Of a DNA stretch of 45,217 bases, positions 1 to 6,091 are shown one piece after another. Position 1 is the stretch's first letter, and every line of letters starts with the position of its first letter. Location: the NCBI GenBank assembly GCA_050740255.1, contig JBOICV010000086.1, forward strand, positions 1 to 45,217, written 5' to 3'. The translations under genes and the position numbers were made by a program. This stretch comes from JBOICV01 sp050740255 (lineage in GTDB: Bacteria > Pseudomonadota > Gammaproteobacteria > Nevskiales > JBOICV01). The notes beneath the pieces are model-generated. The model was not told the origin of the DNA, did no database searches, and was given only the letters and a program-made list of their open reading frames with translations.

Positions 1-61
1 TGTAATCGGCCAGCAGGCCATCCAGTAACTGGTTGCTGATCGCTTTCTGTTCTACGGTCAT
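1..61 (-). CDS. IS256-like transposase, N-terminal fragment cut by the window edge
   Basis: Only the first 20 residues are visible: MTVEQKAISN followed by QLLDGLLADY. This resembles the N-terminus of IS256-family (mutator-type, DDE) transposases, which begin with a short helix of this kind. The start is supported by an AAGGAGT ribosome binding site at about 67-73, six bases upstream. The gene runs leftward out of the window, so whether it is intact is unknown. Family assignment from 20 residues is tentative. Confidence 0.6.
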   Translation of the reverse strand, partial: MTVEQKAISNQLLDGLLADY

Positions 62-116
62 GGTCACTCCTTGAAGTGCGGCAGTTTCCTGCCGAATGAC
101 CGTTTACACAAAATCT
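1..116 (-). mobile_element. 5' end of an IS256-family-like insertion sequence (partial)
   Basis: The transposase start is preceded by a short leader ending in a terminal-repeat-like sequence at about 98-116, which on the minus strand reads as an AGATTTTGTGTAAACGGTC end. A perfect 6-bp hairpin (79-84 with 89-94, loop TTTC) lies between this end and the transposase start; such hairpins in IS leaders are often thought to block read-in expression. The other end of the element is outside the window, so the target duplication cannot be checked and the exact outer base is uncertain. Confidence 0.6.
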
Positions 117-162
117 AGTACACGCCCGCGTTCAGCCAATACTTGAGGCAGGTCAATTCCTG

Positions 163-387
163 CTACCCATTAGCTTCCCACTCAACAATGATGCGATTGA
201 TAATTGACGATGCGTCACCACCCGCATACGGCTCCCGACGTGAATCAATTACGCGAATTGCCTCATTGCTAGGGTAGTAATCTACCCGCCTCATCGAGGC
301 TCGACGCAGCCGTTGAAGCTCGTTGACTCGGTCGTGATTACGCTTGCGCGGCGACCTTTGGATGTAGACAATTTGATACTCGCTCAT
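163..387 (-). CDS. Hypothetical protein, last gene of island operon (74 aa)
   Basis: This small basic protein is rich in Arg and Tyr in its N-terminal half (including YIQRSPRKRNHDR near residues 7-19). I recognise no domain. Its ATG overlaps the stop of the upstream gene in an ATGA motif (384-387), so translation is probably coupled. It is the last gene of a five-gene leftward operon that starts with the AlpA-like regulator. The stop lies about 45 bases from the IS256-like end, so the insertion may have landed just behind the operon. The coupling makes it likely to be real despite its size. Confidence 0.6.
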   Translation of the reverse strand: MSEYQIVYIQRSPRKRNHDRVNELQRLRRASMRRVDYYPSNEAIRVIDSRREPYAGGDASSIINRIIVEWEANG

Positions 388-866
388 CGCTCACTCTGCG
401 GCTCTATGTGAGCGCTGAAACGTCCGACCAGATCATGCAGGTTGTGGAATGCTTCGTCTGGTAACGTCAGCAGGAACGCCCCTTCGGCTGCCGTGTAGAT
501 CGCCACGCCTGAGCCAACACGTTGCCACCAGCGAGCTTTCGCGGTCGCGTCTGCCACGAGCCAACACACGACCTTGTCCGCCCGTACCAGCGGCACGGCC
601 CAGCCCTTTAGCCTATCCGCTAGAGTTGGGGGACCATGCAACTTTTCATCGCTTGTTGACTGGCCGGAAGTTGTGCTGATTTCAGTGGTAGTTGCATTGG
701 GGTTTCCTACTCGGTTGCGTGCTAGTAACACCAATGCCCTTGTTTTCACTGAGGTAGGGTTAGCCGGTTGCACACTGGTTGCGGAGTGAGTTGCGCACGC
801 ACCCGTCAAAGTTGCCGGTTGCATCCCCATAGGCGTGCAACGCGCAACTTTCGCAGTCTGACTCAC
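384..866 (-). CDS. Hypothetical island protein (160 aa)
   Basis: The start is a GTG that overlaps the stop of the RepA-like gene in GTGA (863-866), and the stop overlaps the next gene in ATGA, so the reading frame is well supported by coupling. The N-terminal half (about 1-75) is Thr/Ser/Ala-rich and looks disordered. The C-terminal half (about 80-160) has a mixed hydrophobic pattern with several Trp residues (KGWAVPLV, CWLVADA, RWWQRVG) and could be a small folded domain. I recognise no family. Position next to a replication-type ATPase suggests a role in island replication or its control, but that is inference from context only. Confidence 0.65.
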   Translation of the reverse strand: MSQTAKVARCTPMGMQPATLTGACATHSATSVQPANPTSVKTRALVLLARNRVGNPNATTTEISTTSGQSTSDEKLHGPPTLADRLKGWAVPLVRADKVVCWLVADATAKARWWQRVGSGVAIYTAAEGAFLLTLPDEAFHNLHDLVGRFSAHIEPQSER

Positions 867-1807
867 AGCCGCCCCTCTTGCTCGGCCCTGCGCGCGTGCC
901 GGGATACCGTGGATTTGTTGATGACCAGCTCTGTCGCAATATCCTGCTGCTTCATACCCTCGCGCAACATTTTCACCACGCGGTCATAGGTCGTCACCTC
1001 CACGGTCTGCCACACCCAGGCACTTTCGCCACTGGTGCCAGTGATGAGCTTTGCTTCCAATGGCTCTGCGTCCTTACCTTGGAACCCGCGTGCCTTGCTG
1101 AATTGCAACTCAAATCGCGCACCGTCCTCGGTTCGGTAGTCGGCGGGATGCCTGAGCTTGATGACCGTATCCAATACGTCTTCGCGCTTAGACGTTCCCC
1201 GCGCTTCGCCGCTGCGCCCGGCATGGTGTACTAGCAGCACGCTTCGACCTTGCTTGCGTTGGCTGAGCATCCAATCCTGAATAACTTGCCATCCATCGGC
1301 CTCATTCTCCGGCGCACCACGGCAAAGCGTACTCACGTTATCCAGCACAATTAGCTTGATATCGGTCAACAATGGCTCTAACGCGTGCTGGTCGTCCGGG
1401 TCAGCCATGTTGGGCATCCGCTCGCAAAGATCGGGTGTCAACAGCCGGAAGGGGGCGGTGGGTTCCTTGTCCGATCCTGCAGCGATGGCCGCTAGGCGCT
1501 CCTGCATGGCAATAGCGGGCATTTCACCGTCCAGATATAGGACACCCTCAGCTTGCGGTGCTTGCCCATTGAGAAACGATCCACCGCATGCAACCGCATA
1601 GGCCGTCGCCAAAGCAAAATGTGTCTTGCCTACCCCACGTGCTGCGTAGACCATTACCAGCCCCTGTTCGGGGAGCCACGGCTTTAGCAGGTACCCCCGC
1701 TGCGGGATTTCCATGTTGAGGAATCTGCCCAGATCAACGGGTTGCCATGCCGATTCTTGGACGACCACAGCAGTCGTGCGCGGGTCTAACGGAATGACCG
1801 CGCTCAT
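863..1807 (-). CDS. RepA-like AAA family ATPase with C-terminal helix-turn-helix
   Basis: This 314-aa protein (counted from ATG 1807) belongs to the RecA-like AAA ATPases related to RepA of RSF1010-type plasmids. Walker A is ARGVGKTH (about 56-63), an acidic strand follows in YLDGEM, Walker B is KLIVLDNVS, and the LLVHHAGRSGEARGTS stretch is the sensor-like segment typical of the family. The last 35 residues (KQQDIATELVINKSTVSRHAR) look like a helix-turn-helix. A longer frame starts 13 codons upstream, but ATG 1807 overlaps the previous stop as ATGA, which decides the start. The likely role is as replicative helicase or initiator-type ATPase for the island; no primase is seen beside it. Confidence 0.85.
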   Translation of the reverse strand: MSAVIPLDPRTTAVVVQESAWQPVDLGRFLNMEIPQRGYLLKPWLPEQGLVMVYAARGVGKTHFALATAYAVACGGSFLNGQAPQAEGVLYLDGEMPAIAMQERLAAIAAGSDKEPTAPFRLLTPDLCERMPNMADPDDQHALEPLLTDIKLIVLDNVSTLCRGAPENEADGWQVIQDWMLSQRKQGRSVLLVHHAGRSGEARGTSKREDVLDTVIKLRHPADYRTEDGARFELQFSKARGFQGKDAEPLEAKLITGTSGESAWVWQTVEVTTYDRVVKMLREGMKQQDIATELVINKSTVSRHARRAEQEGRL

Positions 1808-2265
1808 GCAGCTACCGCCGAGTCGTGGCGCACCCATAGAAAACAATCGGAGAGTCTCAGGACGCGCTGCACACCATCACGGATAAGTGCAACCGCCAGT
1901 CGTTCCGACTCGTTGGGTTGAGATTCTTCACCCGCCTGCACCAGCAATACCGGCGGCCCGGCCCTCGTTGCAAGGCTCCAATCCTTGCCCTCTGGGTCTT
2001 CGCCGGGACACAACAACATCAGCGCTGTGCGCAGCTTCAACAGCGTAGCCCGCCGCCACCCTTCAGTGCCGTGGACGATGAACAGGGTTGCGTTCTTGCC
2101 GTTCGGTGATGTTCCGCGCAACTGTCGAAGATCACCGGATAGCTGTGCTTCCAACTCCCTAGCGTAGGCAGGGCGTCGGCGACGATTGCTAGAATAACTG
2201 CGCTTGCTGTAAACGGAGCCTTGGGCGCGTGCTACCGCGTCAGGGCTTTGCTTTTGGACGGTCAC
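1804..2265 (-). CDS. Hypothetical island protein between AlpA and RepA-like genes (153 aa)
   Basis: I chose the GTG at 2265, two bases after the stop of the AlpA-like gene; a longer frame to 2331 would overlap that gene heavily. The first 45 residues are basic (SNRRRRPAYARELE). The rest contains a predicted alpha/beta region with LFIVHGTEGWRRATLLKLRTA and PPVLLVQAGEESQPNESERLAVALIRDG, but I recognise no family. The 3' end overlaps the RepA-like gene by four bases. The constant position between an AlpA regulator and a RepA-like ATPase suggests a replication accessory factor; this is context only. Confidence 0.7.
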   Translation of the reverse strand: MTVQKQSPDAVARAQGSVYSKRSYSSNRRRRPAYARELEAQLSGDLRQLRGTSPNGKNATLFIVHGTEGWRRATLLKLRTALMLLCPGEDPEGKDWSLATRAGPPVLLVQAGEESQPNESERLAVALIRDGVQRVLRLSDCFLWVRHDSAVAA

Positions 2266-2267
2266 GA

Positions 2268-2492
2268 CTAGGCCGCCGCTTGGGTGGTCTTGCGAGTCTC
2301 CATCCAAGCCCGGACGTCGTCCACGGCCCAAGCCGTGACGCGCTCAGACAGCTTGACCGGCTTCGGGAAGCTGCCTGCCTTCACCATCCGCCAAAGCGTT
2401 GCTCCTGAGAAAGGGACAATGTGTGGGACTAACTGAGACTGGCGAACGTAGCCGGTTGAGGGAAGCTCGCCGCTGGTAGCAGCTTTTGACAT
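2268..2492 (-). CDS. AlpA-family helix-turn-helix regulator (74 aa)
   Basis: The protein has the AlpA/MerR-like excisionase pattern: a winged HTH beginning near residue 16, with VPFSGATLWRMVKAGSFPKPVKLSERVTAW and an AVDDVRAWMETR helix. AlpA proteins of P4-type and other islands act as DNA-binding activators or excisionase-like directionality factors near the integrase. It heads the island operon, and the next gene starts two bases after its stop. The ATG (2490-2492) lies in one arm of an 11-bp inverted repeat (2490-2500 / 2518-2528), and the SD AGGAG lies in the loop, suggesting transcriptional autoregulation or translational control. Confidence 0.9.
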   Translation of the reverse strand: MSKAATSGELPSTGYVRQSQLVPHIVPFSGATLWRMVKAGSFPKPVKLSERVTAWAVDDVRAWMETRKTTQAAA

Positions 2493-2528
2493 GTCGCGTT
2501 ACTCCTAGTGGTTGCAAAACGCGACATG
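2490..2528 (-). promoter_or_regulatory. Inverted repeat enclosing SD and start codon of alpA-like gene
   Basis: CATGTCGCGTT at 2490-2500 and AACGCGACATG at 2518-2528 form a perfect 11-bp inverted repeat with a 17-base spacer. In the mRNA the 3' arm contains the ATG and the loop contains AGGAG. A possible promoter sits just upstream on the minus strand (CTGATA, 17 bases, GATACT), which would place the first arm near the transcription start. It may be a protein operator, an RNA switch, or both. Confidence 0.75.
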
Positions 2529-2553
2529 AGTATCTATACCCAAAACAGTTTTA

Positions 2554-3051
2554 TCAGCGCCGATTATTCCCCGATTTACGGGCGTCTTTCTTTGATCTTG
2601 GGGGAGTGATGCCGGCTTGCTTCAGCAGCTCGGTAGCAACGTCCTCTAGGTCAGGAGCAAGTGCAAGGCTTTTCCACGATGTCCCCTGGATTCGCTTCTC
2701 GATGGCTCTGCGATGTCGGTGAAAGGCATCACTAGCGGCGTCTAGGGCATTGCTGCGCGTCAATCCTCGATATTTGGCGATAGAGAGATAAATCAAGATA
2801 TTTTCCAGTCGGCCATCGTTATCCGCCGGTGCGCCGCGCCCCCGCGTACTTAACCCGAATGACTTGCGCGCCGGGTGTGAAGAGTTCTCAAGAATCGCTT
2901 CTATCAAATCAGCAACCCACTTCAATATGGAATTACTCGGCGTTCGTTCGTACCAAACTGATTCGCAGAAAGCGTGAAGTACGCGCTGGGCGTCGTTTTC
3001 CTGTGGCATACCCAACCGCAGTCGCTGGGCGGCCTCCTCCGCCTTTTCCAT
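2554..3051 (-). CDS. Hypothetical island protein (165 aa)
   Basis: A mostly helical, charged protein with a very basic tail (PPRSKKDARKSGNNRR). Visible segments include VLHAFCESVWYERTPSN and ILKWVADLIEAILENSSHP in the first half and DAFHRHRRAIEKRIQGTSWKSLALAPDLEDVATELLKQAG in the second. I recognise no domain. It lies between the integrase and the AlpA-like gene on the same strand, 61 bases upstream of alpA and 36 bases after the integrase stop. Its codon use is like the other island genes. A small regulator or DNA-binding factor is possible but not shown. Confidence 0.6.
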   Translation of the reverse strand: MEKAEEAAQRLRLGMPQENDAQRVLHAFCESVWYERTPSNSILKWVADLIEAILENSSHPARKSFGLSTRGRGAPADNDGRLENILIYLSIAKYRGLTRSNALDAASDAFHRHRRAIEKRIQGTSWKSLALAPDLEDVATELLKQAGITPPRSKKDARKSGNNRR

Positions 3052-3087
3052 TCGTACAGTGCTCCGCTGGGCGAAATTAGACAGAAG

Positions 3088-4338
3088 TTACCCCGTCTGC
3101 CGCAGCGGCGTTACTTTGCCACCCTTGCCAAGCTCGCAATCGCGTAGCACCTTTGCCCAGCGTTCCAGCGCTTCGCGCCGTTCTTCTAAATAGTCATGCC
3201 GGTTATAGATTCCTTCCACGCCCTTGAGCTTGTGATTCAGGCAGCGTTCCGCAATATGCGGCGCAACGCCCAAGGCTTCCAGATGCGTGCGCGCTGTGCG
3301 GCGGAAGTCATGCACCGTAAAGGGTTCCAGACCGTGCTTGACCTTGCCTAGGGCTGTACCGATGGTGCCTTCATGAATATAGGGCAGCATCCGGCTTTGC
3401 ATTTTCCGCGCTGGCAATACGAAATCGCTGCCGCAGCCTAGGCGCTGCAGTTCGCGCAGCCATTCCAGCGTCAGTTTGGGAAGAGGAATGTCTATCGCCG
3501 CTCCGGTCTTCGTGCGGTTCTCGGGCAGATGCCACACGGCACATTCAAGATCAAACTCCTTCCACGGCGCTTCGCGTAGCTCGCTGGTGCGCACCGCCAA
3601 CAACAGCAGAAGCTTGACGGTCAATTCATTCTCACGCGTGAAACCCTTTGCTGCCCGCATTGCAGCAAAGAACTTCACCAGTTCATCGCGCGTCAGCCAC
3701 CGCTTTCGGGACTCTTCCTTCCCGCCCGCGTCGGACAAGTCAAAAGCGGACGCCGGGTTTACCCCCAGATATTGCCGCTTGATGCCGTAGTCGAACATGC
3801 GCCGCAGCCAGCGCAGCACGTCATTTGCAATTGTCGGCGCACCGCGCGCCACCACGGCCTTGAGCAAGTCATCCACATGACGCGGCTTCACGTCGGTTAC
3901 AGCCAGATTCCCGATTGCGGGCTTGATGTCCCGCTCGATGCGGCTACGGACGATGTTGGGATACTTCCAGCGGCCGAGGATTGTGCGCTCGAAGTATTCA
4001 TCGGCCAATTGCGCCATCGTGCGCGCGTTCTTGGCGGCTTCGATTTTGGCCACTGCTTCGCGCTTACGTTCCTGTTTCTCTGCCGCCACGTCATAGCCCA
4101 GCGCCACCCGCGCCCGCAATTCCTTTGCGGTCTTGCGCGCGTCGGCGAGGGATAGCGCGCGGTAACTGCCAAGGTTCATCACGCGGGGCTTGCCCGCAAA
4201 GCGGTAGCGGAAACGCCAAATAGGAAGGGCGTAGTCCTTGCGGTAGCAAAGCCAAAGCCCGCTACCATCGCCCCGCCCATCGAATCTTTCGCCAGATTTA
4301 ATCCACTGGCGAATCTGCACGTCAGCTAGTTTGTTCAC
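3088..4338 (-). CDS. Tyrosine recombinase / island integrase (DUF4102 type)
   Basis: This is the site-specific recombinase of the island (416 aa from GTG 4338). The N-terminus (about 1-90) is the arm-type DNA-binding domain of P4-like integrases; a SAM-like core-binding domain follows (about 105-200) and then the catalytic domain. Visible catalytic residues are R250 (AVRTSEL), K277, H343 and R346 (HDFRRT), H369 and Y378 (GIYNRHDY), so the enzyme looks intact. A frame from ATG 4350 is also open, but GGAGG spaced five bases before GTG 4338 favours the shorter protein. It reads away from yicC. A promoter with repeats lies directly upstream. Confidence 0.93.
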   Translation of the reverse strand: MNKLADVQIRQWIKSGERFDGRGDGSGLWLCYRKDYALPIWRFRYRFAGKPRVMNLGSYRALSLADARKTAKELRARVALGYDVAAEKQERKREAVAKIEAAKNARTMAQLADEYFERTILGRWKYPNIVRSRIERDIKPAIGNLAVTDVKPRHVDDLLKAVVARGAPTIANDVLRWLRRMFDYGIKRQYLGVNPASAFDLSDAGGKEESRKRWLTRDELVKFFAAMRAAKGFTRENELTVKLLLLLAVRTSELREAPWKEFDLECAVWHLPENRTKTGAAIDIPLPKLTLEWLRELQRLGCGSDFVLPARKMQSRMLPYIHEGTIGTALGKVKHGLEPFTVHDFRRTARTHLEALGVAPHIAERCLNHKLKGVEGIYNRHDYLEERREALERWAKVLRDCELGKGGKVTPLRQTG

Positions 4339-4349
4339 GCACGCCTCCA

Positions 4350-4434
4350 TGTACCCGCAAATCTATGCTACCCAGCAGCCGGGTACACGCGACGGGTACA
4401 CACAGATTCTGCGCTTGAGTGAAGCGCCATGCAA
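4350..4434 (-). promoter_or_regulatory. Integrase promoter with TGTACCCG repeats and a palindromic spacer
   Basis: On the minus strand TTGCAT (4434-4429) and CAGAAT (4411-4406) are 17 bases apart and form a sigma-70-like promoter. The spacer contains the perfect palindrome GCGCTT-N5-AAGCGC (4411-4427). Directly downstream the 8-mer TGTACCCG occurs twice as a direct repeat with a 13-base period (CGGGTACA at 4380-4387 and 4393-4400 on plus) and once inverted (4350-4357). Such repeats are the size expected for integrase arm sites or an operator. Confidence 0.55.
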
Positions 4435-4446
4435 CAGCCTGAAACG

Positions 4447-4471
4447 AAAAAGCCCAGCATTCACTGGGCCT
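4447..4471 (-). terminator. Rho-independent terminator after yicC
   Basis: GCCCAG (4452-4457) and CTGGGC (4464-4469) form a perfect 6-bp stem with a CATTCA loop. On the minus strand the hairpin is followed by a TTTTT run (4451-4447). It lies about 50 bases after the yicC stop and just before the integrase promoter, so it insulates the integrase from yicC transcription. If the island junction lies inside yicC, this terminator is island-borne. Confidence 0.8.
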
Positions 4472-4520
4472 TGTCACACTAACTAGGGATGTATGAGACG
4501 CCAGGATGCGTCCAGAAACA

Positions 4521-5399
4521 CTACTCTATGTTTTGTACCTGTTCTCTCATTTGCTCGATCAGCACTTTCAATTCCACCGCGACGCGCGTCAGTTCAGGAT
4601 CCTGCGATTTCGAGCCGAGGGTATTCGCCTCGCGGTTGAATTCCTGCATTAGAAAGTCGAGTCGGCGGCCGACCGGCTCGGGCCGTTTGAGCGTGGCCTC
4701 CAGTTCGGTGATATGGCTGGCGAGGCGCGACAATTCCTCGTCCACGTCCTGGCGCTGTGCGACCAGCGCGAGTTCCTGCTCTACACGGCCGGCGTCCGGC
4801 ACAGCGCCCAGTGCGGCCACGGCTTCCTTCAGCCGCGCCATGAGTTTGGCGCGCAGCTCTTCGCGCAAAGCGGGTAGGCGGGACTGCACCTGCCGCAGCA
4901 ACTCGCCGATGCGCTGGCCGCGGCTGCGCAGGAAGTCCGCCAGGCGCAGCCCCTCGTCTGAGCGATGTTTTACCAGCACCGCCAGCGCCTCCCGCAAACC
5001 CTGCAAGGCCGGTTCGCGCAGCGCGGCGTAATCGGGATGTTCCTCGCGCAGCACGCCGGGCCAGTTCAATACGGCGATGGGGTCCATCGGCGCGAGCTTG
5101 AAGCCCGCGCGAGTCAGCACTTCCGCCGCCGCCGCGAGCTGGCGCAGGCGCTCGGCGTCGGGATCGAGGGCGGCTTGCGCGGCTTGCGGCCCCGCGTAGC
5201 GCAACTGCAGGTTGAGCTTGCCGCGCGTCACCTGTTCCGGGATGAGGCTGCGGATTTCCGGTTCGAGAAAGCGCAGTTCGTCGGCGAGATGAAGATGCAG
5301 GTCCAGATAGCGGCTGTTGACGCTTCTCAGCTCCCAGGAAAGCTCGCGCCACGGCCCACTGAGGTCCAGCCGGGCGAACCCGGTCATGCTGCGGATCAT
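4521..5399 (-). CDS. yicC: YicC family endoribonuclease
   Basis: The protein (292 aa) starts MIRSMTGFAR and ends in the family's conserved ELKVLIEQMREQVQNIE, so it is full length. YicC/YloC proteins are reported to be endoribonucleases that affect small-RNA stability. The N-terminal YicC-like domain (about 1-155) and C-terminal DUF1708-type domain (about 205-292) are both present. It diverges from the Mpo1-like gene; a TACAAT -10-like box lies upstream on the minus strand at 5432-5427. In Pseudomonas-type genomes gmk-rpoZ-spoT follow yicC; here the island has been inserted behind it. The last codons include AGA and ATA, which the segments I checked of the rest of the gene avoid. Confidence 0.95.
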   Translation of the reverse strand: MIRSMTGFARLDLSGPWRELSWELRSVNSRYLDLHLHLADELRFLEPEIRSLIPEQVTRGKLNLQLRYAGPQAAQAALDPDAERLRQLAAAAEVLTRAGFKLAPMDPIAVLNWPGVLREEHPDYAALREPALQGLREALAVLVKHRSDEGLRLADFLRSRGQRIGELLRQVQSRLPALREELRAKLMARLKEAVAALGAVPDAGRVEQELALVAQRQDVDEELSRLASHITELEATLKRPEPVGRRLDFLMQEFNREANTLGSKSQDPELTRVAVELKVLIEQMREQVQNIE

Positions 5400-5516
5400 G
5401 ATTTGCCTTGGTGTTTAGTGGGGTGCATTGTAGCCAGTGCCGCAGCAACGGCGTACAAGCCGGGGACGAGGTGCCGCCCTAGACTGCGCGCAGTTTCTAG
5501 CCTTCAGGAGAGGTTT

Positions 5517-5996
5517 ATGCGTACCCAAACCCAGTTTCTGGACAAGTACCAGGAAAGCCATCAGAACCCGCTCAATTCCTTCATACACATCATCTGCGTG
5601 CCGGCGATTTTCTTCGCTTCGGTCGGCTTGCTGTGGGCGATACCGATCGGCCGCTGGCTCGGACTGGGGGAAGGCGTCGCGCCGTGGGTGAACCTGGCAA
5701 CGATTACTGCGCTGCCGATATTGTTCTTTTATTTGCGCCTGTCGCCGCTGGCGACGATCACGGCGATCGGTTGGTTTGTGCTGTCGGTGCTGGGCATTTT
5801 TTCGATTCAGCGGGCGGGGCTGCCGCTGGTCTGGACCTGCCTTGCCATATGGGTTGCGGCCTGGGCGGTGCAGTTCTACGGCCATCATGTGGAAGGCGCC
5901 AAACCGTCGTTTGCGGACGATATGCTGTTTCTGTTGATCGGGCCTTTGTACGTGATGAACAAGCTTTACCGTAAGCTGGGTATGGCGCTGCATTAG
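5517..5996 (+). CDS. Mpo1-like (DUF962/YGL010w) membrane protein
   Basis: A 159-aa protein with the family's N-terminal motif YQESHQNPLNSFIHIICVP (H15, N17, N20, H24), three to four hydrophobic segments (about 24-45, 58-72, 76-95, 97-115) and a C-terminal YGHHVEGAKPSF segment. Yeast Mpo1 is an iron-dependent dioxygenase of 2-hydroxy fatty acids at the ER; bacterial members are mostly untested, and the conserved His residues fit a metal site. The start at 5517 has a strong AGGAGAGG ribosome site four bases upstream; longer frames exist but overlap the divergent yicC promoter region. It probably has its own promoter. Confidence 0.88.
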   Translation: MRTQTQFLDKYQESHQNPLNSFIHIICVPAIFFASVGLLWAIPIGRWLGLGEGVAPWVNLATITALPILFFYLRLSPLATITAIGWFVLSVLGIFSIQRAGLPLVWTCLAIWVAAWAVQFYGHHVEGAKPSFADDMLFLLIGPLYVMNKLYRKLGMALH

Positions 5997-6053
5997 GCCG
6001 AATAATGTGGCTGGTGTAGCGTCGCCCGCAGGTCTTGCTCTGCGGGGCGCGGG

Positions 6054-6059
6054 TATAAT
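6054..6059 (+). promoter_or_regulatory. Probable -10 box of the rph promoter
   Basis: A perfect TATAAT lies 33 bases before the rph start codon. No good -35 box is seen at 16-18 bases spacing, so the promoter assignment rests on the -10 alone. Confidence 0.45.
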
Positions 6060-6091
6060 CCCGGCCCGCCGCCCCACTAGACCTTCTCCCG

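Larger units (their letters stand above)
1..4551. mobile_element. Right-hand part of a genomic island integrated at the 3' end of yicC
   Basis: The segment from the window edge to the end of yicC carries an IS256-like end, an AlpA-type regulator, a RepA-like ATPase, several unknown genes and a tyrosine integrase, and is visibly less GC-rich than the core to its right. The integrase sits directly beside the yicC 3' end, a known target of mobilizable genomic islands (MGIs). The right boundary is inferred to lie within the last roughly ten codons of yicC; 4551 is an estimate. The left end is outside the window, so att repeats cannot be matched. No relaxase, oriT, phage structural gene or defence gene is visible in this part. 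Confidence 0.85.

Noticed and set aside
117..162. Possible island att copy next to the IS end
   Set aside because: The sequence does not match the end of yicC or the integrase-proximal repeats.
4350..4434. CRISPR-like repeats
   Set aside because: Only three 8-base copies in mixed orientation, with no regular spacers; more like binding sites. No CRISPR array is seen anywhere in the window.
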